Below are positions 37,401 to 49,400 of a stretch of DNA of 64,000 nt, one piece after another. The stretch comes from Henricia sp. BOLD:AAB3569 (lineage: Eukaryota > Echinodermata > Asteroidea > Spinulosida > Echinasteridae): assembly GCA_037783545.1 (NCBI GenBank), contig JBBELK010000539.1, forward strand, positions 483,068 through 547,067. The letters run 5' to 3'. The notes under the pieces are model-generated. The model was not told where the DNA came from, made no database searches, and was given only the letters and a program-made list of their open reading frames with translations. The position numbers and the translations under genes are program-made. Positions within the stretch are counted from its first letter, which is position 1, and every line of letters starts with the position of its first letter.

Positions 37401-40400
37401 TGACAGGCTCGTGACAGGCTCGTGACAGGCTCGTGACAGGCTCGTGACAGGCTCGTGACAGGCTCGTGACAGGCTCGTGACAGGCTCGTGACAGGCTCGT
37501 GACAGGCTCGTGACAGGCTCGTGACAGGCTCGTGACAGGCTCGTGACAGGCTCGTGACAGGCTCGTGACAGGCTCGTGACAGGCTCGTGACAGGCTCGTG
37601 ACAGGCTCGTGACAGGCTCGTGACAGGCTCGTGACAGGCTCGTGACAGGCTCGTGACAGGCTCGTGACAGGCTCGTGACAGGCTCGTGACAGGCTCGTGA
37701 CAGGCTCGTGACAGGCTTGTGACAGGCTCGTGACAGGCTCGTGACAGGCTCGTGACAGGCTCGTGACAGGCTCGTGACGGGCTCGTGACGGGCTCGTGAC
37801 GGGCTCGTGACGGGCTTGTGACGGGCTTGTGACGGGCTTGTGACAGGCTTGTGACAGGCTTGTGACAGGCTTGTGACAGACTCGTGACAGACTCGTGACA
37901 GACTCGTGGTGGGGCTTATGATATTTTTCTGACCAGAAAATAGATGCCTTAAAGTAAATTATTTTCTGAAGTTGCCTCGCTCTTTTAAAATTTTGATCAG
38001 TTCCAAATATCTTTCATCAGATATCTCTTTTTCCTGTCAACAGAAGACATTTTCAAATGTCTAGTGAGACACTTGTCATGCACAGGATATGCTTTTTTAC
38101 ACATGACTGCTAATGGCTTTTAAAACTTGTTTAAAACTCAAAGCCACAAATCTAACCACACCCTTTCTGAAGTCTAAAATAGGTTTTTAGCAATTACAAA
38201 GTGAACAATTTGACATAGGTACGACTTCCCAGACTAAATGTTTGCCAGGAAAGTAGTCTGCTTTTGTTCATAACAAAGTCTGGTGCCCTTGTTACCTTTC
38301 AGAATTAAATACATCCTTGGCTGTAAAGCCTATAATTATTATAGAGCACTGACCAAAATAGGCAGTTAATGATGTGTGGCGCCCTCTTTTGGTGCATAAA
38401 TGCTAGTCAATAATGTTGCTAATTTTTGGAAATCAAAGTGGTTTTCCCTCAAATTAAAGTCACTCCCCTGTTCTAGTTAAGATGGGTTGACCCCAGTTTT
38501 TAATTTGGACATAACGCAATATTTGGTATGTGCCTAATAACCAAACATGGAATGAGAGAAAAATCTTCGGGATTTAAACATGAGATCGCCGACACACCAG
38601 GCAGATGCTTTACCAGCTGAGCTGTTAGGGGTTTTTAGGGGGAAAAAACTGAGGGAGTATAAAACTGTGTCTCATAGCTCAGCTGGCATCTGCCCATTGT
38701 CGGAGGTCTCAGGTTCGAATCCTGATGAGGATCATATAATTTTTCTCTCATCCCATATTTGCTTAATTTGAATTATGCAAAAAAAATTAGAAAAATAATT
38801 CTTACAAGTTGGAGACTCTCCAACTTTAAATAATTATTATTATTTTTTTTTTCTCCGAGAGAATATTGCACAGAACGGGAAAACTCAATGGATATTGTAG
38901 AGTTCTTTTTAAGATTTCTCAAATATGAAACAAATCTTAAAGGATATGGTAGAAAATGTTACCTAGTTTGGACTTTCTCTGCCAGCCGATGGAAGGAAAG
39001 GCCAATTTCAAACCCAGGGGTTTTACCTCTCAGCTGTGTCCTTAGTTTATCCCAGTACACGTCCAAAACAACATTCCGTGGAAATGTCACGTGTAGATCA
39101 ATCAATGGGTGGTTTACCTGCAGAATCGGTCCAGAGGAATTACACATCCCCGTCCCCTCGAGCTAAGAACTTGTGTATTAATGAAAGAGTCGGGGTGTAG
39201 TGTTGAAGGATAAAATCCAATGTTGTGGGTGGAGAGAGCTGCTCAAATTCTTCCCTCTTTGCCCCCCCCCCCCCCCCCCCCCACCTCAAACTTTCCCAGG
39301 GGCGGACAACTGCATTTACTTTTAATTAAAATTGTGCGGCTAACGGTTAACCTTCGCACTATGGCTGGTGCTATGCTGTTGGCGTAATTTGTTTTACACC
39401 ACTGCGAGGGGAAACGAGAGGTTTTGTACCTTTTTAGCATCGAGGAGACTATATAATAGGTTAGGGGTTAGGGTTTAGGGTTTGGTATTTTTATGGAATT
39501 TAGGGTTTTGAATGCGGTCAGTTTGCAACCAGCTTCGTGGTCTTGTTAGAAGAGAGCTTGACTTGCAATCAGAAGGTCCCTGGTTCGAATCTCAGTGTTT
39601 GGGATTTTTCAAAATTTTTTGGTTTTCCCTTTTTCTCTAATAATGAGAGTAAGAGTTCTGGCTATTTCCAAGATTGTCACTTGAGAAGTATCAGTCATTG
39701 GAAACTTAGTAGACTCTATTCAGGTTGAAAAATTTGGGTGTACCCCACACTGCAGTGTAAATTAAAAAAACATGCATGCTGTTGTTGCTACATGGTGCAC
39801 GCCACTGCCTAGCAATCAACAGACTAATTGCTTTATGCCATTCTCTCTGACCTTAAATACGAACGGTATTGATTCTGTACTTCACACCTGTCTCGTGCAC
39901 CCTTGACAAATTACATAGCAACACAAATTTGGTCTGGTCATCTGAATACAAAGTGTACATATGAAAGGATGTACATATATCAGAGTATATCCCTCGTTGA
40001 ATTGAACACTGTTAAATATCAGTTTGCAGTACTAAGGTTGGGGGAAGGGGTTTGGTCAATCTCCTAACACATCCCCCCACCCTCCCCTTCCCCTTAGCTT
40101 GTTGTTAAAAATCCAGTCCATTATTGACCATGGATCACCGCTGCAATGAAAGCATTCTCTGCGCACTGTCAAGAATCTCGACCATTCTGGACAAAGTCTC
40201 CTGGCTGCTGTCAAGAACTTATTTTTCATCTTAGACCAGCAAAAGGTGACCTTGATGTGGCGCACATGTGATTCGACTGACAGGTTGTAGAAATGTCGAA
40301 GAGGACGTGTTGTTTTAATCGCATCAAACAGAACAACATTTTTAAAGTAAATTAGGAAGTAAGCCCAACGATTATGGACAAGTATACTGCAGTTAATTAC

Positions 40401-43400
40401 AGGTTGCCATGTTTTTTGATATTTATAACGACACCTTGTGTTTTGTGCTCGGAAAGGTCAGAGTATTCTCGTTTTCTTTTTTAAAGTAACTGTCATTTGT
40501 TAAATTTTTGATCAAGTTCAAGGTTTTGCTCATATGTGATAGGTCAGAGTGCGAGCGGAGTTTGGGAAGTGATGTTGAATTTAAAAAAATTATTTGAATA
40601 GGTTATGTGGGGTTATCAGTTGAAATTTCCTCACCTTCCACTTCTGTGGCCATGGTTCGAATCCTGCCTACATCAAAGTGGTTGAACAGCTAAATATTTT
40701 GCAAGCTTATTTTCATTATTCCACTTTGTGTTTCAGTGACAATAGGGAGGTTTCGGTCGCATACGGTAAGGCAAAACGACGACTATTAGTGAATTTTACG
40801 TCATCGATTTGTGCGTACTTGTGGCGTTTACACAAATATCCCAAGTGTTGTTTTGTTGTTTACACTGATACCAACGCCTCTACACCTTAGTGAAAAACGG
40901 ACAGCGAAAGGTAACGATTTTGAGGTTTGGCTAATCGTAGTTGTAATCACTAACCGTGCACACCGAAACCTCACTATTATTAACCAAATACTGACATTAA
41001 CCTCAAGAGAAACACCTCAAATCTTGAACAGAGTTGTGAGGCAAAATAAACATTTCCTAAAACACCTGGGGGTTCTGTAACAAGCTGGTCTCACGACCCC
41101 GTTTCTCAAATAAGCGTGGATGATTTTATTGGGGATACAGTAACCTTTCCAAGACTGATTGAATGTGTCATTCAGTCACTGCCCAAGATTAGGTTTCAAC
41201 GTGAGCAGACGCCCCGGGTGGACTCGCCTTCACGCACGAGAAATGAAACATTGCGGGACAAATTTCAGACAGGAATGAGAGAATTAGTCACCGCAAATCT
41301 TGACCCTCACTCTCCAGGGTAGACATTTTTCCCGCTTCATGTAAGACCTGCTTTTTATGAAAGACTGACTGCCTATAACCTGGGGCAAGAATATGATATT
41401 TACTGTCCGTTGAGTGAGGGGCTTGTCATGTTTTGAATGGTTCAAAGGCCACCTGTTTGGTACAAAGCGTGTTGCTGAAAAGGCCGACTGGTATGGTGGT
41501 TGGTCTCGGCTTGCATTAGAAATTCAGTCCCACAACAGTGTTCTCCACAGGTCCAAATTTTGTCCCGGCGCGCCGAAGTCGCTCAGCGGGGGGTTGTTAG
41601 CGGTAGCGGTATCATGCAGCAGCGGCCGCGGTGCGCACGCCCCCCACTGTAGCTAGCTATGCCGCTGCACTGAGCAAGCAACGCCCTCAACAGGTGCACA
41701 CAATCGCGCTGTTCAAAAAAATCCATGCAACTGTCATGGTCGTTATTTTTATTGACACGGATTTGGGATCGCCGATCGTATAGATATGCGTGGTAAGTGT
41801 ACGATAATCATGATAATGACACCAGTGGCGAGCGAATCACGTTCAGAGAATTTGAACCGAACTTTGAAATGACATGGCTGTACTTTCATCGTGTTTTAGA
41901 GGGGAAAATTGATTTTTGTTGTTGTTGTTTCTTTTGTCCAGGCGACCAAGTTTTTTTCTTCTGGGCGGAATTGTTTTGTCCGGGCGCTAACGGTACCTGT
42001 GACAAAACCGGCAGTGGAGAACACTGCACAAACCGGAACTGAATTTGATGCAAAATTTCTCCCCTTTAGACTTTAAAGTTGGTCTTTACATAAACACATC
42101 TGTCTGTCTGTCTGGTTTATCTTGAACAAGGGAATACAACAGTGAGTCGGGGGACCAGACTCACAACTTGCATTTTCCTCGCGTTGACAGAGCTTCAAAT
42201 GAAGCAAACAATGATAGTGCTCTAATTAATGCTTTGTCATTAGCTCGATCTTTGAAGCTCAGACACGTTGAGGAAATTAGATTTATTGAGTGGATAATTG
42301 ATCATGACATTGGGCAGCTGCTGAACGTTGTAAGCGTGGCCGAGTTTCGGTACATCTGATATCAAGTTACACGTTTGGGAGGTCTCTTCCTTTTTGGATA
42401 AAGTGTGTAATATTCTGAATAGTGGGTTTGCGGTTATATCCAGGGCTTGGCCGCTAATTTATAAATGATAGACAAAGGCAAGGATATTGCGCCTTTCGAT
42501 TGGTGCATTTAGAAATGAATATTCATATATGGTTAAAAAATAAATTATACTTTGTTTTACTTTGAAAATTATACTTTGACTGAGAAATTAAAGAGACTGA
42601 GAAATGTAACATTTTATCAATGAGTAACATGTATGACCACCTCTTGTGGCAAGGCCGACTGCACCAGCCTCTGTAAGAGCCACTGAGGCAGGGTGTGCCA
42701 CTCTGCCTAAAGTGCCTCCCTGAGCTCCCGCACTTCTGGGGACGTGCCGCACTTCTGGGGACGTGCAGCTCAAGTGGTGCAGGTCATTCCATGCAGGTTT
42801 AATTTATAGCTTGACAACCCAGCAATGGGTTTCCGAGATCTCTCAACTACAGTAAATGTCACATTTTGTCGCTGTAGGAATCACTTTGTTCAAACGGGTC
42901 CTCTTAGACCTGGAGGAAATCACTGAAGTGGAACAGTCTTGAAAGCGATTCCAAAGTAATTGGTTGAGCAGTTAACTGTATTCAACAAACACCTGTTCTG
43001 ATCAAGAATTGATATTTTAAGAAAACTGTTTTTTGTTTTCCCCCCTTTTTTTAAGAGTATATAATTATAATTTGCTATTCACCAATAGTTCATTCAAGTA
43101 CTGAATTAGCTGGTGGGGGCCGGGTATGATGATTAATGACATTTAAACAGACTAATTGATTCGTACATTGGCCTTCTTGGGTCCTTAATTAATTCAGACA
43201 AAATGAGGTCCTCGCAGAAAGCTGAAGGGAAATTGGTTGTCGCTGCCTTATATTTTTTGCTAAATTGGGTTCCCATTGGACGTTGACTGTCGGGTCCTCA
43301 ATTGTAGGGCACTAGACCCCATGTTTTTTGTTGATGAATTATATGCATGTGGTGTTGTATTGTTATTTAACGTTTGTTTTGCCCTTATCTGACGTAATTA

Positions 43401-46400
43401 TTAACTCAGTGCTTTCCCGAGACACTATGAAAAACTTCATAGCGTGCTCGGGTGGGACTCGAACCCAAGACCTCCTGCAAACAAGGCAGACGTCTTGTAT
43501 TATCCTTCAAATTTTTACTGAGGACAAATTTAATGCTGGTTTCATGTTTTTCTTACACAAACATTTTGTTTCCTTAACTTTGTTTGTAATGTACGAAAAT
43601 GCTTTTAAAAAAATGCTTGATTAAATTTGTGGTAAAATGCCTTGCTTGGGGGCACACACAACCTCGTCCTGCAATAGCAAGAGGGTCAACTCACAAAATC
43701 TTCTCTAATAGTTGTCATAGCTTTACTTTTTGCCTGAATTGGGATGACTGCTCTTTGATAATATTTTTCTTGATAAAAGTGTAATTTCTAATGAATATTT
43801 TGTCCTTTTTTTTAAATTTTAACAGCTGTTGGCGATCTGTACTTCTTATCCGTTACCAAGGAAAATGAAGGAGACTATTTCTGCGTGGCAACTAACAATT
43901 TCATTCCTCGGAGCGTAACGTCTAGCACGGCAACATTAACAGCTCGAGGTATGTGCAAACTTAATAGTAGTTTGTTAACAGTCAATTTTGGAAGAAACAA
44001 AATTTGTGAAAAGATGTATGGACCTGTTGAAAAAGGGTGGATACAGTATGCCAACAGGACCAAAATATTTTGTCATTCTTGAAATATTCAGAATGACAAA
44101 ATGACAAAAAAATTATTATATTTGTCTTTTCCAAAAGCACAGATAGATTACATGAGAATTAGATCCCCAATTTTTAGGGTTTTTGTGAATCATGCAAATG
44201 TTTTTTTCCCTTTAAACAAATTCTTAATTTTCTGTACTTTTCTGCATTTTTTTTCTACAGTAATGGCTTCAATAACAAACCCGCCAATAAACAAAGAGGT
44301 GATTTTAGGCGGTGACCTCACATTAACCTGCGAGATCAGAGGTGATCCTACCCCTACAGTCACGTGGAAGAAATATTTGGTCGTTATCGCAGAAGGAGGG
44401 AGAATAACTATTGGGTAAGCAATGAGTCTAAATTCAAGTCACAAGCTATTCAAATGAACTCCAACAAAGGCATTCTTTTTTGCGTGTTCATCCTTTGCTT
44501 CTTGTTACTGGACTTGTGACGGACTTGTGACAGACTTGTGATTTTATCGGCTCTGGACTTGTGATAGACTTGTGATGGACTCGACGTGACAACCCTGGTC
44601 TTGAGTATGCTGCTTGGTCACAGTACTCTGAACATATGATATTTATGATTGCTTAATAGTTTGTTGAAACTTGACTGATTTACAGAAATGCTGGCCAGTT
44701 GTTGCATATTGTGGCTGTAATTGGATTGGACCAGGGAACGTACACGTGTGAGACATCCAATATGTACGGCACAGACACGGCATCAGCATATGTTGACGTA
44801 CTTAGTAAGTGCATATTAACGTACTGTTTATAGGTGAATACTCATAGAATCAAGCAAGGGCTAAAAATCCCATCCACATACTGACCTTGCACAAATCGAA
44901 CCTAGGACCACAGAAGTCAAAGGCAAGTAAAGTACTGCTACTCCAACCTGAGTCCTAAACTGGGAGCGCGTGTGGTTTAGTGGGTATGCACTTGTGGTCG
45001 AGGGGTTATGGGTTCGAGCCCCACTTGTGCTGTGTTTGTGTTCATCTGCCCAGTGTGTCAGAGGTCTTGGATTCGAATCCCGATAAGGGCCATATGATTT
45101 TTGTCTCATCCTAAGTTTGGCATTGAAAGCTAAATAGAAACTGTGACTAGCCAAATATAGATTGATGTTGAGCCTTATGCAGTTTAAGCACCACAGGAAC
45201 AAAAATGATGGCCTAAATCCCAAGATTTATTTTGAGATATTTTTGCCGCAATTTGGTAAACACCCAGCGATGATTGAGGTCTCAAGTTCAGTCAACTGTC
45301 AGATACACATACACCTACACATGCACAATAGTCCATCACGCTCTATTCCGCTCACTGCGGGAAACAATCAATTACGTGCCCCAATCGTCGTGCACTCTGC
45401 GAACCACAGTGTTAACAATTGTAAAGCCGGGCAACGGCACGCCGCAAAGCTGACTAAACCAGTGGCACTGCCCTCGCCTGATGGCAGGGTAGACCTTTGT
45501 CGTCACCGAATGATCGTGATTACTTAAATGGGGCACATGGGGGAAGCGTGATTCATTTGCTAATTGCTGCGAGAGGCGAAGGGAGCTCGAGGGAGATTGA
45601 TGATTGCGTGTGAGCCTCGGAGATTAAGGAATGTTGTGTATTTACTGCAAAATGGCAACGGCTCGGGTGTGGATAATTTTTCTTATGGTCATCATTCTTG
45701 CTGTTTCGAGGGGTAAGGGTTTAAAACTATTATTGACCTTCTTAAATTAGGGATTAAAAGTAGGTTTGGCCAGTTTTACACATACGTTTAAAACCGGATA
45801 GGGTCCTGGGCACTGATAATAGTCCAAGCAGAGGGCGCGGGCCATTATCAGTGCCCAAGACCCTAGCCGGTTTTAAACGGATTGTTTAAAACTGACCAAA
45901 TCTACTTTTAATCCCATTTTGCGTAAATCGGTAAAACTCACCAAAATTAGCTCGTCGTTTTGCATTCACTTTCTACACCCACAGTGTCAACACCGCGTTC
46001 GTACAACTGCTAGCTGTGCGTCGATATGTTTTTGTTCAATCGCGCGCTTAATACAAGCGTGTTGTACGCGCACGCACATGACTGGGTACTTGTCACATAG
46101 CACAGTGCACAATTTGCTTTCGGGAGCGAATTGTTAAAAACTTTGTTTCTCCCCAAATGTGTGCCAACCATGGCCTCCGTGTTGCATTGACGTCATGGTT
46201 CGTCAAACAATGGTTCTAGCTGGCATAAAGTATAAGAGTCTGGTGCCAGCTTTACCCATCCTGTTACTTACATTGTTCAATGTGAACAAAAGTTCTCAGC
46301 AATATTGATTTTCATGCTTGAGTACCTGTTGCTTTCAAGTGACAGATTTTGCCTGGAAGAAAATGTTTATGTCCATTATTATTTTTATAACTTTGGTTCA

Positions 46401-49400
46401 TGATTGAAATATAACAAAATAATCTAACAGACTTGACTCAGAGTTGCCTAGACTTAGTGGAACCCAGATAGATTATTTAGGACAGTTCTTTGGTCAACTC
46501 CAAATTGGACAACATCAGCTGTTAAATGACTAAGACTGACCAATCACGTATTGTGTAGAGGTTGTTAAAAAGATTTCACATAATGAAGCTTCGCTATAAT
46601 GACAAACCAGAACTGATGCTATGTTTACACCGAAGCACGACCAAGTTCGGGTCGACTTACGAGTTGTAAAATTCTGTATTTCTTGGACTCGTGAGTGGTC
46701 ATGACACATTTGTCAAGGGTGCGACCGAGAAAGTTTCCCGACCGTTTTGAACCGTTCCATACGGTAGGAGAACTTGTGCCGAGCGATGGCGATTGCCCCC
46801 GTGTTCAGGACTAACTTACGACCTTCTGACAAGTAACATAGGAGGAACTTAAGATCTTGCCGACCAACTCCTGAGGAAATGCTATTTTGACCAATTTTTT
46901 TTCGTAAATCACTCTCAAGTCCTTCGGGATTTCAGTGTAAACAGGGTATGAACTGATTGAAAGTTTGTTTGCATCACAAATTTGCAGAAAGTTTAACTCG
47001 ATTCAACTTGAGGCTGCTTTTTATTGCCCTCATGTTAAATTAGCTGAGCACTTTTTTTTACTTTGTGAAATGTTTTTGCTTTACAAATTTGGAGAATGTT
47101 TGCTGCAAAATGTATAACATCAATTTTACACAAGATTCGCGTTCTGATTTGCGTGAAGTATGTATCAGTCTTTAGCATGCTGTTACCATTAACTGAGCAC
47201 AATAGAATTACACTGACCACACAAGCATTTTCTGCCCCATGAAACTACTTTTTGAGCCAAATTTTGCTTAATTTTCTTCTTTCTCCTTAATTTTCCAGTG
47301 AGACCACAGATTACGACCGGTCCCGGTGATCTCCGCGCCGGCTTGGGCTCCCCCGTTCTCCTTCCCTGCGTTGCCGTTGGAGATCCCGTCCCAGCAGTCA
47401 CATGGTACAAAGACAACGTACAGATCATGCCGACCTCTAATGACCCCTACTACCAAGTGACCCAGGATGGTTTGAATATTCATGAGGTCAGAGTTCGGGA
47501 TGGAGGCAGTTATCGCTGCCAGGCAACCAACAAGGCGGGGACCAGTGAAAGCTTGGGAACACTGATTGTTGAAAGTAAGTAATTTTTTTTCTAGTTTGAT
47601 AATTTCTATAAAATGTCATTTGGTCGGTTCAGAAAATGTGGCTACATTTTTCTTAAAATTAAGCATACTCCCAACGTTACAGCTAACATGGTTGTATAAA
47701 CAGTTTTAAAAGTCTTTATCTCGGGACTAAAACAGTATTAATTTAATCAACCTGTGTTTAGTGCTGAATAAGAAATTGTGCGAAGTCACGGTCCTATTTA
47801 GGCTGGTTCCCTGGCTTAAAACGTTGCTATACTGCATTGGAGAATGGAGCCATAATACCAAGGTAGTCAGGGGCCTAGATTCATTTACGTGAGGGCGTCC
47901 TTGTAAATAAATATGTGCGCACACCCATTTATATAAATTCATGATCTTCGGGTATCTTTTTCTTGTAAAAAGATATATCAGCTGGAATCATTACATCTTC
48001 TATCTTCTATTTAAGTGAGGTTTTTCTGGTAAAATTATTGATTAAAATTGTGAGACATTGCAAATCCTATTGATAGCTTTACGGTGTCGTCACGCCTTCC
48101 ACCATTTTGACAATCATGACCTATGTGGCCCAGAGTGCTAACCAGCAAAAAGAGCAAGAAATACGCATTGGTTGCACTTACCTCTGTTGCTTAATCTTGC
48201 TTTATGTTGTTGCGCCATGGCTGTTGTATCGAGAAAGATAAAACTGTCTTTCTTCAGGCCAAATTGTGATCAAGTAAAAACACTTTCGTTTTTTACAAGC
48301 TGAGTACATGCTCAATAATTTAAACATATCGCAACGCGCGCGTGCGGCATTTTTGAATGAAAATACGCTGGTGGGTATTTTTTTACGCATGTTCATGTAT
48401 GTCTATTGGCGTGCGCGTGTACGCGCATGGCCGGTGACACCCAAACATTCCCGCATATTGCACGTGGTCAAAAGCTATCAATACACGGGTTTAAAACATT
48501 TCACTACACTCAAACAGTGTCTGAATGCTCGGTACATTTCAGGACAAGCCCCCAGCTGTAAGTAACTGTTTTTGCTGATTTAGCTAACATAGCGTCTGAA
48601 TCTATTGTCTATGATTGACCAAGGCATAGAGGCCTTGCTTGGGTCAATTAAGACTCCTTCGACAAGCTGCCTCGTTGATCGTTTCTTACATTAGATTACA
48701 GCAAACCGACGCTTGAACCCAAAGTCCAGACACATGGGTCGCGATTCGCTGGCATTGTGTTTCAGGTGAAGACTCCATGGTCATGATGAGTCAGGTTTTT
48801 GACGTCAGTGACTGGCCGTTATCTGTCCCTCCGCCTTTCCCTTGTTACGGTTTCATGTTACACTGTTTGTAGCCCTAAGAAGAAGTGTTTCCAGTCAGTG
48901 AGATTATGGTTTACCGTTGGCTTATCGAAGATTGGCTGTCGTTTGGATTAAGGAGTTTAGGCGGACTTTAAGACGTGTTATGTGCATTTGGCACCTGTTG
49001 GGCAAAAGATTTCAGCAGGGATTTGGTATCTTGATGACAATGTGTCTACAGGTTTACCAAAGGACTTTATAAAGTTACTGTATGGCTGTATTATGCATGT
49101 GCAGCAGCCGATTTCACGAATCCTTACGCACTGCATAAGTCCGCTTCCGCAACATTTTATTGCATAGGCTGCGCAACATTCCTGTGAAAATTACACGCAA
49201 GCTATAGGGCTTGCGCCATTTTGCAAAAGTTGCGCAAGCTGCGCACAGGACCTTTTTTTTCTTCAAAAGAATGGAAAGATGAATGAAAACATTTTTTTAA
49301 AGTAAAAATTGTAAAATCAAAAATTTAGTGGACAAAGTGTTCAGCGCATCCAGGTGTAGTTTCCATAAACGTTTGATGAAGTCAGATTTCTGTACACATG

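Larger units (their letters stand above)
36516..43825 (+). other. Receptor intron 5 (7.3 kb, splits Ig4)
   Basis: Holds the 11-bp satellite (36759-37909), a decayed inverted flank (36550-36750), SINE pieces (38585, 40608, 43378), foldback elements (39781, 40742, 41536, 42174) and a C tract (39263-39283). 42595-42785 is repeated at 50090-50230. No receptor exon seen. Confidence 0.75.
44805..47298 (+). other. Receptor intron 7, with candidate internal promoter
   Basis: 2.5 kb. Contains a tRNA-like stretch (44950-45100), sequence without recognised repeats at 45240-45630, the signal-peptide exon 45631-45712, a hairpin (45750-45915) and a GTTTACAC element (46617-46950). Confidence 0.6.

Noticed and set aside
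36759-37909. CRISPR array or telomeric repeat
   Set aside because: The 11-bp units are contiguous with no spacers, lie inside a eukaryotic intron and are not a known telomere motif.
44805-44836. Intronic read-through giving a secreted Ig1-5 form
   Set aside because: The frame stops after about ten codons, but no AATAAA was seen nearby, so there is no support for a 3' end here.
45162-45527. 121-codon plus-strand ORF upstream of the internal signal peptide
   Set aside because: No recognisable domain, ordinary codon pattern, and it ends before the candidate exon; more likely leader or intron sequence.
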